The notes under the pieces: model-generated | The model's input: only the letters and a program-made list of their open reading frames with translations | What the model was told of the DNA's origin: nothing | Database searches by the model: none | Part shown: piece after piece, positions 53,168 through 60,115 of the stretch | How positions within the stretch are numbered: the first letter of the stretch is position 1 | How the letters are laid out: each line of letters opens with the position of its first letter | Assembly (NCBI RefSeq): GCF_014653695.1 | Contig: NZ_BNAR01000001.1 | Coordinates: 310,001-374,000, forward strand | From: Lentzea cavernae | Lineage (GTDB): Bacteria; Actinomycetota; Actinomycetes; Mycobacteriales; Pseudonocardiaceae | DNA length: 64,000 bases | Reading direction: 5' to 3' | Translations under genes and position numbers: made by a program

Positions 53168-54061
53168 GTGCGCGCCGCTCCTGCCAGGCCGAAGGACGAG
53201 GCGCCGTCCAGGGCGTTGAAGGTCTTCGGCTCCCTCCTCGCGCCGACGACCGTGCTGACGGCGCTGCTGTTCTACTTCGGCGTCCGGCACGCGACGTACT
53301 TCTGCGAGTGGTTCGGCGTGCACTACTCGGTGCTCGGCCTGTCCGCGCCGGACTACCTGATCCGCAGCGCGGACGGCATGTTCGTGCCGCTGACGGTCCT
53401 GTCCGCGGCAGGACTGGCGGCGTTGTGGGGCTACCGCTTCCTGCACTCGGTCCTGGCCCCGAAGACGTGGCGCGTCCTGGCCAGGCGCGCCGTTCCCGTG
53501 CTGGTCGCCCTCGGCCTCGTGTTCCTGCTCCTCGGGCTGACCGGCCTCACTGTGCCCTTGCTGCTCTACGCCGTGCCCGGCCTGCCCGGCGTGTGCGTGG
53601 CGCTGGGGGTGATCTCGTTCCCGCTGGCGGAACGCCTGCACGCGACCGTTGCCGGCAGGCACGCCACCGGGGTCGTGCCGGTGGTCCAGTGGACGTTCAC
53701 GTTCGTGCTCGCGAGCATCGGCCTGTTCTGGGCGGTCAACGACTACTCGGCGGCGGTCGGGGCGGCCAGGGGCTACGAGTACGAGACGAGGCTCGGCACC
53801 CTGCCGAAGGCCGTTGTGTTCAGCACGAAGGACATCGGGTTCCACGGTCCGGGCGTCTCCATGACCTCGTGCACCGCGCCCGACTCGGCGTACCGGTTCC
53901 GCTACGAGGGCCTGGTGCTGGTCCTGCAGTCGGGCGGGCAGAGCCTGCTGCTGCCGAAGGGGTGGAACCGCCGCGACGGCGCCGCCCTGGTGCTGCCCCG
54001 CTCGGGCGACGTGCGCCTGGAGTTCTCGCGCCCCGAGGCGGACCGCGACCCCACCTGCTGA
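53168..54061 (+). CDS. Hypothetical multi-pass membrane protein
   Basis: This 297-residue protein has about five helices (near 22-40, 66-88, 105-127, 129-152 and 170-195) and a C-terminal extracytoplasmic domain with paired cysteines (MTSCTAPDSAYRF and the final DPTC). I do not recognise it. GTG 53168 is 3 bases after the lipoprotein stop, so the two may act together at the surface. Confidence 0.62.
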   Translation: MRAAPARPKDEAPSRALKVFGSLLAPTTVLTALLFYFGVRHATYFCEWFGVHYSVLGLSAPDYLIRSADGMFVPLTVLSAAGLAALWGYRFLHSVLAPKTWRVLARRAVPVLVALGLVFLLLGLTGLTVPLLLYAVPGLPGVCVALGVISFPLAERLHATVAGRHATGVVPVVQWTFTFVLASIGLFWAVNDYSAAVGAARGYEYETRLGTLPKAVVFSTKDIGFHGPGVSMTSCTAPDSAYRFRYEGLVLVLQSGGQSLLLPKGWNRRDGAALVLPRSGDVRLEFSRPEADRDPTC

Positions 54062-54068
54062 TCCCGTA

Positions 54069-54074
54069 TAGCCT
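54069..54074 (+). promoter_or_regulatory. -10 element of the LysR gene
   Basis: TAGCCT stands exactly 6 bases before ATG 54081, with no ribosome site. The ATAG (54068-54071) and CTAT (54079-54082) around it also fit a LysR T-N11-A site, so the regulator could repress itself here. Confidence 0.5.
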
Positions 54075-54080
54075 CGCCCT

Positions 54081-55025
54081 ATGGAACTGGAGATCCGGCA
54101 CCTGCGGGCGATCTGCGCCATCGGTGACGCGGGCAGCCTCTCGCGGGCGGCCACGCAGCTCGGCATCTCCCAGCCTTCGCTCACCACCCTGTTGCAGCGG
54201 GTCGAGCGCATGGTCGGCGGCACGCTCTTCGACCGCGGCCGGTCCGGCGCCACGCCCACGCCGCTGGGCGCGCAGATGCTGCAGCGGGCCAGGTTGCTGC
54301 TGGTGGAACTGGAGGCGTTCGGCACGGACACGGCCGGCCGGAGCGGGCCGGTCCGGTTCGGGTCTGTGCACATGGAGTGCGTCGCCCCGCTGTACGCGCG
54401 GCTGGAGCAGTCGCTCGACGACGTCACGCTGGTGGTCGACCCTTCCTCGACCGGGCTGGCGCTGGCCCTGGCGAACGGGCACCTCGACGCGGCCGTGATC
54501 GCTGTCGACGAGGAGGGCGACCTGGGGCTGCCCCGCGGGGTGGCGCAACGGGTCGTCGTGCCGTGGGTGCCCGTGTTCATCGCCATTCCCGCAGGTCACG
54601 CGCTGGCTTCACGGCCCGAGGTCGAGCTCGCCGACCTGGCCGGGGAGTCGTGGGTCGGGCCGCCCGGCGCCGAGGACGGGTCGCTGACGGCGTTGCGCGC
54701 GGCGTGCCGGGCGGTGGGGTTCGTGCCGCGGATCCGGTTCGAGATGCCGAGCGGCGCGGGCCGTCAGCTGATCGCGGCGGGCAAGGCGGTGCAGCTGGTC
54801 GAGCCGACGTCCCAGGGCGGTCCGGGGGTCGCCGTGCGACCGCTGGCGGGGGCGCCGATGCGGATGCGGCTGGTGTTCGCGTGGCGGCGGGAGCGGCTGA
54901 CCTGGAGCCAGGCCAGCCGCGTGTTCACCGACGTGCTGGGCGCCTACGCCGACCAGGCGATGGCGAGCCCGGTGTTCCGGCCCTGGTGGGAGGAACGCGG
55001 CGCGGCCCTCACGTCAGCGGAGTGA
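54081..55025 (+). CDS. LysR-family transcriptional regulator
   Basis: The 314-residue regulator has the LysR helix-turn-helix (LRAICAIGDAGSLSRAATQL, GISQPSLTTLLQRVE) and a periplasmic-binding-like effector domain (FGSVHMECVAPLYARLEQ, VVVPWVPVFIAIPAGHALAS). It looks like the group that controls nearby transport or degradation genes, but its target is unknown. It is leaderless by the TAGCCT-N6-ATG pattern. It converges with the collagenase gene, overlapping it by 12 bp. Confidence 0.9.
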   Translation: MELEIRHLRAICAIGDAGSLSRAATQLGISQPSLTTLLQRVERMVGGTLFDRGRSGATPTPLGAQMLQRARLLLVELEAFGTDTAGRSGPVRFGSVHMECVAPLYARLEQSLDDVTLVVDPSSTGLALALANGHLDAAVIAVDEEGDLGLPRGVAQRVVVPWVPVFIAIPAGHALASRPEVELADLAGESWVGPPGAEDGSLTALRAACRAVGFVPRIRFEMPSGAGRQLIAAGKAVQLVEPTSQGGPGVAVRPLAGAPMRMRLVFAWRRERLTWSQASRVFTDVLGAYADQAMASPVFRPWWEERGAALTSAE

Positions 55026-56354
55026 GCCGAGCCAGCCGTGCCAGTCGGCGTCGTAGCGGTTGCCGATCACCCGCGTCAGGTGGTCGCGCGCACCCGCCCA
55101 GTCCCCGGCGCGGTAGTCCGCCAGCACCGCCGCCACGTCCTGCGGGTGCCGCTCCAGGAGGTACCCGACCGCGAGGTAACCCCAGTTGTAGACCCGTTTG
55201 GTGTCATGGTCGTAGGTGGTGTCGAACAGCGTGCTCAACGCGTACGTCCCCTTCTTCGCCTCGGCCAGCGCGTCGGCGTAGACCTCGCCGCGATAGCTGT
55301 AGGACAGGTGCTCGGCGAAGCCCTCGATCCACCACACGGTCGGCGTGGTCATGTTCGACTCGAAGTCGCCGTGCATGTCGAACCGGCCGTCGAGGTAGTG
55401 GGTGTACTCGTGGTTGAGGTTCCAGATCGCGAACTCCGGCAGCCAGTCGGCCTCGTGCGCGATGAACCGCGCCTGGTTCAGCGCAGGGTCGCCCTCCAGG
55501 TACATGCCGCCGTTGTTGGTGGAGATGTCGAACAGCACCCCGGCGTACGTGCGGTAGTCGTTGCTCGTGTCGAAGACGACGACCTCGAGCGAGGTGTTGT
55601 TGTCACCGGCGACAGGCCCCGGATCGCGCACCACGCGGTGGAACGCCGCGTCCTGACCGGCGAGCGACGCACAGGTCTGCCGGAGCTGCGTGCGCGTCAA
55701 CTGCTGCGCGCGAATCTTCAGGGTCGCGCTGCACGTGTGCCGGACGGTGAGCACACGACGGTCGATCTTCGCCCGGAAGTCGCAGGTGTTGTACCGGCGG
55801 CAGTTCGCCTTGTCGTACCAGTCCACCATCTCCGCGACGCCCACCCACAACGAGGCGAGACGACCGACAACATCACCACGTGACGCCAAGTCCACGAGCA
55901 ACGGCCGCACGCGCGGCGCGATGTCGTTGTGCTGCAAGAACCTCCCCAGCTCACGGGTCGCGTTCTGGACGAGGTATTGCCGGTCGGTGCCGAAGAAGTC
56001 CAGGTGCGCCGCCACGAACCGGCGCAGCGCCCGCAGGACCTCCGGCTCGGCGCGCACGGCCGTCAGGAACTCCGGCTGGGCGTGGCCGTAGTAGAGCAGG
56101 AGCATGCCGGCGTGCACCGCGGCGTCGTGGGCGCTGGTGTAGTTGTCCAGCGTGCGGGTCAGCGCCCGCAGTTCGGCCGGGTAGTCGGCGGCGGCCGCGT
56201 AGATCGTCGACTCGGGTGCCGGGTGCAGGACGTTCCTGGTGACTTCCGGTGGGAGCAACGGGCTGTTCGGTGCGCCGACGGTAGGGGCGGCCTGGGCGGT
56301 GAGGGGTGCGAGCAGGCCGGCTAAGAGCGCCAGGACGAGGGCGAGTGATCTCAT
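55014..56354 (-). CDS. Secreted M9 collagenase-like metalloprotease
   Basis: The 446-residue protein has a signal peptide (SLALVLALLAGLLAPLTAQA). The zinc site is HEYTH (in NLNHEYTHYLDGRFD), with the third ligand in WWIEGFAEHLSYSY, as in microbial collagenases (peptidase M9). The N-terminal helical activator part is short, and there are no PKD or collagen-binding domains at the C-terminus. It may cleave collagen-like or other proteins. CysCys pairs (NCRRYNTCDFRAK, RHTCSATLK, RQTCASLAG) suggest disulfides. Confidence 0.88.
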   Translation of the reverse strand: MRSLALVLALLAGLLAPLTAQAAPTVGAPNSPLLPPEVTRNVLHPAPESTIYAAAADYPAELRALTRTLDNYTSAHDAAVHAGMLLLYYGHAQPEFLTAVRAEPEVLRALRRFVAAHLDFFGTDRQYLVQNATRELGRFLQHNDIAPRVRPLLVDLASRGDVVGRLASLWVGVAEMVDWYDKANCRRYNTCDFRAKIDRRVLTVRHTCSATLKIRAQQLTRTQLRQTCASLAGQDAAFHRVVRDPGPVAGDNNTSLEVVVFDTSNDYRTYAGVLFDISTNNGGMYLEGDPALNQARFIAHEADWLPEFAIWNLNHEYTHYLDGRFDMHGDFESNMTTPTVWWIEGFAEHLSYSYRGEVYADALAEAKKGTYALSTLFDTTYDHDTKRVYNWGYLAVGYLLERHPQDVAAVLADYRAGDWAGARDHLTRVIGNRYDADWHGWLGSLR

Positions 56355-56454
56355 CGGGGTGTCCTCCGCAGGGTTCGAGGTGCCCCGAGCGTCACACCGG
56401 CCAGGCGGTCGCGATCATCCCTTCTGCTCATAGCGCGCCACTATGGGAGAAGGC

Positions 56455-58032
56455 CTACTCCGGCTTCGTCGGTTCCGCGAACAGCAGGTGCCGCACGTGC
56501 GCCGGCCCCTTGGCCAGCTCCCGCGCGGCCTCCTGGTTCTGCTGGTCCACGACGGTGCCGCGCTCCACGTGCTGGCGCAGGTGCTCCTGCCAGGTCGCCA
56601 CCGTGAACGTCTCGAGGAACGTCTCGGGCTTCTCGGTGTCCCGGAACAGCCCCCACATCGTGGCCCCGGTGCGCCGGCGGGCCCTGCCGACGCGTTGCAT
56701 GGCGTCGATGAACGCGTCCTCGTTCTCCGCCGCCACCGGCCACTCGACCGTCACCAGCACGGGTCCGGCGCCGGTGTCGTCGATCTCCGGCGGTTCCTCC
56801 CAGTACGTCGCCGGGCTGACGTCGAGCGGGCGGTCGAGCAGGGGCAGCCACCTGGTCGCGGCCAGTGCCGCGAGGGCCATCGCGACGGCGGGGACGATCA
56901 TGGCCTCGCGCAGGCCGTAGGCGTCGGCGATCGTGCCCCACACGACGGCGCCGAGTGCCTGGCCGCCCATCAGGATGAGTTGGTACCAGGCCAGGGCCCG
57001 TGCTCGTGTCCACGACGGCAGGAGCACCTGCGCGCCCGCGTTGAAGGTCGAGAGGGTGGCGATCCAGCAGGCGCCGGTCAGCAACATCGCCACGATCACC
57101 AGCGCGAAGCTGTTCGTCAGCACCGCCGTGGTGGTCGCCGCGGCGTACAGCCAGGTCGCGAACAGCACCAGGCGGTTCTTGCTCATGTGCCGCAACAGCC
57201 TCGGCACCACGAACGCGCCGCCGATCGCCCCGGCGCCCACGCTGCCGAGCAGCACGCCGTAGCCGCTCGCGTCGAGTTGCAGCGGTCCGCGGGCGATCGC
57301 CGGCAACAACGCCCACAGGCCGCTGCCGAACACGATGAACAGCAGCAGCCGCACCAGCACCCGCCGGTAGAGCGGGGAGCTGGCGACGTACCGGGCGCCC
57401 GTCCGCATCGCGGTCGTGATGTGCTCGGCCCCGAGCGGGCGGTTGTCCGAAGGCCGCTTCCAGCGCATGAGCACGATCAGCACGCCGAAGAAGCTCACCG
57501 TGTTGAACGCGAAGGTCGCCTCCGACCCGGCCAGCGCGATGAGCAGGCCGCCGAGCGCCGGTCCGATGGCGCGCCCGACGTTCATGTTGACGCCGTTGAG
57601 GAGCGCGGCCTGCGGGATCTCCTCGCGCGACACCAGTTCCGGCTGGATGGCCTGGAACGACGGCATCGACAACGCCTGGCCGATCGCCATGAGGGCCAGC
57701 AGCGCGAGCAGGCTCGACGGTGTCGCCTTGTCGGTGCCCGCGAGCAGCATGAGGCCGCCCGCGCCCGCCAGCATCAGCGCCTGGCCGGCGATCAGCACGT
57801 GCCGCCGGTCGAGGATGTCGCCCAGCGCCCCGGAGGGCACGACCAGCAGGAACACCGGCAGCGTCGTGGCGGTCTGGACGAGGGCGACCTGCAGGGCGCT
57901 GCCGCCGAGGTCACCCATGAGCCACTGGGCGCCGACCGTCTGCGCCCACGTGCCGATGTTGGAGGCGAACTGGGCGAGCCACAGCGCACGGAACGCGCTG
58001 CGGCGCAGGGGCGCCCACGCGGAGACAGTCAC
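56455..58032 (-). CDS. MFS exporter with C-terminal monooxygenase-like domain
   Basis: The 525-residue protein has 12 membrane helices of the MFS_3/EntS type (SAFRALWLAQFASNIGTWAQ, SGALGDILDRRHVLIAGQAL). After about residue 420 a soluble domain of about 90 residues follows (VLVTVEWPVAAENEDAFIDA, GATMWGLFRDTEKPETFLET), of the antibiotic-biosynthesis monooxygenase/dimeric ferredoxin-like type. Such fusions occur in a few actinobacterial and proteobacterial transporters. The tail may bind the exported compound. Its cargo is unknown. GTG 58032 is the start. Confidence 0.87.
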   Translation of the reverse strand: MTVSAWAPLRRSAFRALWLAQFASNIGTWAQTVGAQWLMGDLGGSALQVALVQTATTLPVFLLVVPSGALGDILDRRHVLIAGQALMLAGAGGLMLLAGTDKATPSSLLALLALMAIGQALSMPSFQAIQPELVSREEIPQAALLNGVNMNVGRAIGPALGGLLIALAGSEATFAFNTVSFFGVLIVLMRWKRPSDNRPLGAEHITTAMRTGARYVASSPLYRRVLVRLLLFIVFGSGLWALLPAIARGPLQLDASGYGVLLGSVGAGAIGGAFVVPRLLRHMSKNRLVLFATWLYAAATTTAVLTNSFALVIVAMLLTGACWIATLSTFNAGAQVLLPSWTRARALAWYQLILMGGQALGAVVWGTIADAYGLREAMIVPAVAMALAALAATRWLPLLDRPLDVSPATYWEEPPEIDDTGAGPVLVTVEWPVAAENEDAFIDAMQRVGRARRRTGATMWGLFRDTEKPETFLETFTVATWQEHLRQHVERGTVVDQQNQEAARELAKGPAHVRHLLFAEPTKPE

Positions 58033-58225
58033 CCGCCGATCCTCACACCTGCGGGTGCGCGCTGCCGAGCGCGCGGGACGGCGTGACGCGCGAGCTCGAC
58101 CCGCCGCGTTTCGTGATCGAGTTCTCCGGACGAGCCGCCTACCCGACCACCGGCCCGCCCGCCACTCGAAGTGCCTCCGCGACCGCGGCTGACTGCCGTT
58201 CGCCTCGTTCAGTACTCACCAAGCG

Positions 58226-58241
58226 TGTGATTTACATCACA
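58226..58241. promoter_or_regulatory. CRP/GlxR-type binding site
   Basis: TGTGATTTACATCACA is a perfect palindrome at its ends and fits TGTGA-N6-TCACA, the cAMP-receptor type motif of Mycobacterium and Corynebacterium (Crp, GlxR). It sits 280 bp upstream of the EspG-like gene. Confidence 0.75.
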
Positions 58242-58308
58242 GCGAGTTAGTCGACATCCCGGATCCAAGGCCGTGAACGAGCCTCTCGCGGCCGTCTCGA
58301 CCACGCCA

Positions 58309-58322
58309 TGAGAGCGCTCCCA
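58309..58322. promoter_or_regulatory. GAGAGCGCTCCCA dyad, copy A
   Basis: TGAGAGCGCTCCCA matches 13 of 14 positions of the CebR operator TGGGAGCGCTCCCA. It lies exactly 83 bp after the start of the CRP-type site. Because the same dyad stands before the PE-like gene, a role in ESX control is more likely than a sugar response. Confidence 0.55.
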
Positions 58323-58505
58323 GACCACGGCGGAACCGAAGCCTCCCAGGTCGCCGCCCGTGAAAGCGGGCCGATTGCGGGCATCACGCCACAATGTGAA
58401 CATTCCGTCTCAACCGGGTACGTATTCGCCCGATCAGGAACGGCTTCCGCATTTCTGCCCGATACTGCGCGGAAAGCAGGCAGAGCAGAAAGGTTCCGAG
58501 CACTC

Positions 58506-59267
58506 GTGATCACGCCCGAGTACTTGCTGTCGACCCGCGAGTTCGAGGTGCTGTGGCAGACGCTGCGGCTCGGCAGAATGCCGTACCCGCTCGACGTGCC
58601 CAGCGAAGGAGCGACCGAGCGAGACGTCAAAGCCTTGCAGGACAGGACGATCGCCGGGTTGCGGCAGCGCGGCATCGCCGACGACCCGCGGCTGGAGGAC
58701 CTGATGCGGTTGCTCGGCGACCACGAGGTGTCCGTGGACGCCGTCGCCGGGCTCGGCCGGACGGTCCGCGCGCTGGCCGCGGCCAGCGGCGGAGAGGCCG
58801 TGCTGGCCGTCATCGACGGTGACGGCGTCGGCCTGTCCGAGATCAGGCCCACCTCGCTCGCCCGCGAGATCGTCAGGGTGCTGCCGGAGGGCGTGGCGGG
58901 CCCCGGCAGCGCGCTGTCCGTGCGCCTGGAGACGCTGCAGCAGGCCGTCGCGCTGCAGGAGGCCGAGCAGGAGGAGGAGTCCGAGGACCCGTGGGGAGCG
59001 GCCGACGAGGAGCTGGACGACCGCGAGGCGCTGCTCAAGGCCGGGTTGTCCGCGCAGGACGCGAGGCAGATGGACGAGCTGGCGCAGAACCGCGTGGCGG
59101 GCGGCCAGTTCGGCGTCACGCACGGGCGGCACCGCGCCGACGTCGTCATCAACTGGTTCGACACCCACCAGGGCCGTTACCTGATGGTCCGTTCGGACGG
59201 CTGGCTCAGCCTGTCCCCCAGCGACAACGACCGCATCGCGACGCGGATCGCGGCGGTGCTCGCCTGA
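58506..59267 (+). CDS. EspG-like ESX-associated chaperone, copy 1
   Basis: This 253-residue cytosolic protein matches EspG-type factors of type VII secretion: VITPEYLLSTREFEVLWQTL at the N-terminus, YPLDVPSEGATER, and the C-terminal RVAGGQFGVT and VVINWFDTHQGRYLMV, followed by GWLSLSPSDNDRIATRI. EspG proteins hold PPE tails and deliver PE/PPE pairs to the ESX membrane complex. It is 70 percent or more similar by eye to the second copy at 61801-62556. GTG 58506 has only a distant AAAGG. It is a single-gene unit, followed by a strong hairpin. Confidence 0.88.
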   Translation: MITPEYLLSTREFEVLWQTLRLGRMPYPLDVPSEGATERDVKALQDRTIAGLRQRGIADDPRLEDLMRLLGDHEVSVDAVAGLGRTVRALAAASGGEAVLAVIDGDGVGLSEIRPTSLAREIVRVLPEGVAGPGSALSVRLETLQQAVALQEAEQEEESEDPWGAADEELDDREALLKAGLSAQDARQMDELAQNRVAGGQFGVTHGRHRADVVINWFDTHQGRYLMVRSDGWLSLSPSDNDRIATRIAAVLA

Positions 59268-59316
59268 TCGTGAACGCGGTGCGTCGTGGCGCACAACAAT
59301 GATCCAAACCGGACAT

Positions 59317-59346
59317 CGCGGGCGTACTCTGCGCAGTGCGCCCGCG
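59317..59346 (+). terminator. Hairpin after the first EspG-like gene
   Basis: CGCGGGCG (59317-59324) and CGCCCGCG (59339-59346) form a perfect 8-bp stem; ACT/AGT inside it extends the pairing. Three T residues follow. It is 50 bp after the stop and ends the first transcript before the second promoter. Confidence 0.8.
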
Positions 59347-59442
59347 TTTCTGCGCCTGCCGACAGATTCAGCCGATCCGGTGAATGACGAACCTGTCGGT
59401 GACCGACCTCAAGGGAGTCCTAAATCCCGGTTAATTCCCCGG

Positions 59443-59458
59443 TGTGATTTAGGCCACA
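59443..59458. promoter_or_regulatory. CRP/GlxR-type site, copy B
   Basis: TGTGATTTAGGCCACA fits TGTGA-N6-TCACA except for one base (C for T). Its first nine bases are the same as those of copy A. Confidence 0.6.
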
Positions 59459-59525
59459 TCGAGGCTTAGTCAAGGGCCGTTCCAGGGATGTGAACAGAGA
59501 TCGGGAGCCCGTACGGGCAGCACCC

Positions 59526-59539
59526 CGAGAGCGCTCCCA
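59526..59539. promoter_or_regulatory. GAGAGCGCTCCCA dyad, copy B
   Basis: CGAGAGCGCTCCCA shares 13 bases with copy A and stands exactly 83 bp after the start of the CRP-type site, the same spacing as in copy A. Confidence 0.55.
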
Positions 59540-59679
59540 CAACCAGGGGAAACGATCACGGCCGTTACACGACGTTCACCTGGTAGTGGCCCGTTTCGGT
59601 CCGTGGCAACGCATTGTGAACGCCGGTCTCAATTGGCAACTCGTACGCCGCAAAGTCAGCGATGGGGCTAAAGACACCC

Positions 59680-59685
59680 GATACT
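59680..59685 (+). promoter_or_regulatory. -10 element of a leaderless promoter
   Basis: GATACT stands exactly 6 bases before ATG 59692, with no ribosome site. The same CCCGATACTGC string is found at 58458-58468 before the first EspG-like gene, but 40 bases before its start codon. Confidence 0.55.
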
Positions 59686-59691
59686 GCCCGC

Positions 59692-60072
59692 ATGTACATC
59701 GTCGGTGACAAAGACGCTGTCCCGCTCGGCGAGACCGTCCGCTCGGGCCAGGTCCAGATCGACCCGACCGCGGGCGAGGACCTGCGCAAGCAGCTCCAGG
59801 CCCAGATCGACCAGGTCGACTCGTGGATCCAGCGCGCGACCTCGAGCATCGCCCGGCCGGCTCCGCTCGGAGCGAACCCGGTCGGCGACAAGATGCGCGA
59901 CAAGTTCACCCATCGAGCCGAGGGTGAGCAGTACTCGTTCGTCAGCGTGATGACCGCCTATCGCACGGTTCTCGAGCAGACGAAGAACTCCATCGTCGAA
60001 GCGATCGGGAACTTCCAGGCGCTCGACGAGGACCAGCAGGCCGAACTGAAGAAGCACATGGGTAACAGCTGA
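59692..60072 (+). CDS. PE-like ESX-associated protein
   Basis: The 126-residue protein is helical, with LRKQLQAQIDQVDSWIQRAT and EQYSFVSVMTAYRTVLEQTK near the middle. Position and size fit the small partner of a PPE-like protein (PE/PPE or WXG pairs), but it lacks the classic N-terminal PE dipeptide. It has a C-terminal helical hairpin (AIGNFQALDEDQQAELKKH) and no signal peptide, so export would be by type VII secretion. It starts at ATG 59692, is leaderless, and precedes the PPE-like gene by 43 bp. Confidence 0.68.
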   Translation: MYIVGDKDAVPLGETVRSGQVQIDPTAGEDLRKQLQAQIDQVDSWIQRATSSIARPAPLGANPVGDKMRDKFTHRAEGEQYSFVSVMTAYRTVLEQTKNSIVEAIGNFQALDEDQQAELKKHMGNS

Positions 60073-60115
60073 TCTTGTGGCCAGCTGATCCAACGACGTG
60101 AGAGGCGAGCCGGTC

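Larger units (their letters stand above)
58033..58505. other. Gene-free promoter region of the ESX-type cassette (copy A)
   Basis: The 473-bp region holds a CRP-type palindrome (58226-58241), a GAGAGCGCTCCCA dyad (58309-58322), a TGTGAAC element (58395-58401) and a GATACT hexamer (58461-58466). The same order recurs in front of the PE-like gene. A GGAAC (58437-58441) stands 19 bases before GATACT, so an ECF-type promoter is possible. I see no gene in it. Confidence 0.6.
59268..59691. other. Gene-free promoter region of the ESX-type cassette (copy B)
   Basis: The 424-bp region holds a hairpin terminator (59317-59346), then a CRP-type site (59443-59458), the GAGAGCGCTCCCA dyad (59526-59539), TGTGAAC (59615-59621) and GATACT (59680-59685). 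The order and spacing match the region before copy 1 of the EspG-like gene. No open reading frame is convincing. Confidence 0.6.

Noticed and set aside
58309..58322. A CebR cellobiose operator
   Set aside because: The dyad is only one base off the CebR box, but the downstream gene is an ESX chaperone and the same dyad occurs before the next ESX gene, so I treat it as part of the duplicated promoter, not as proof of sugar control.
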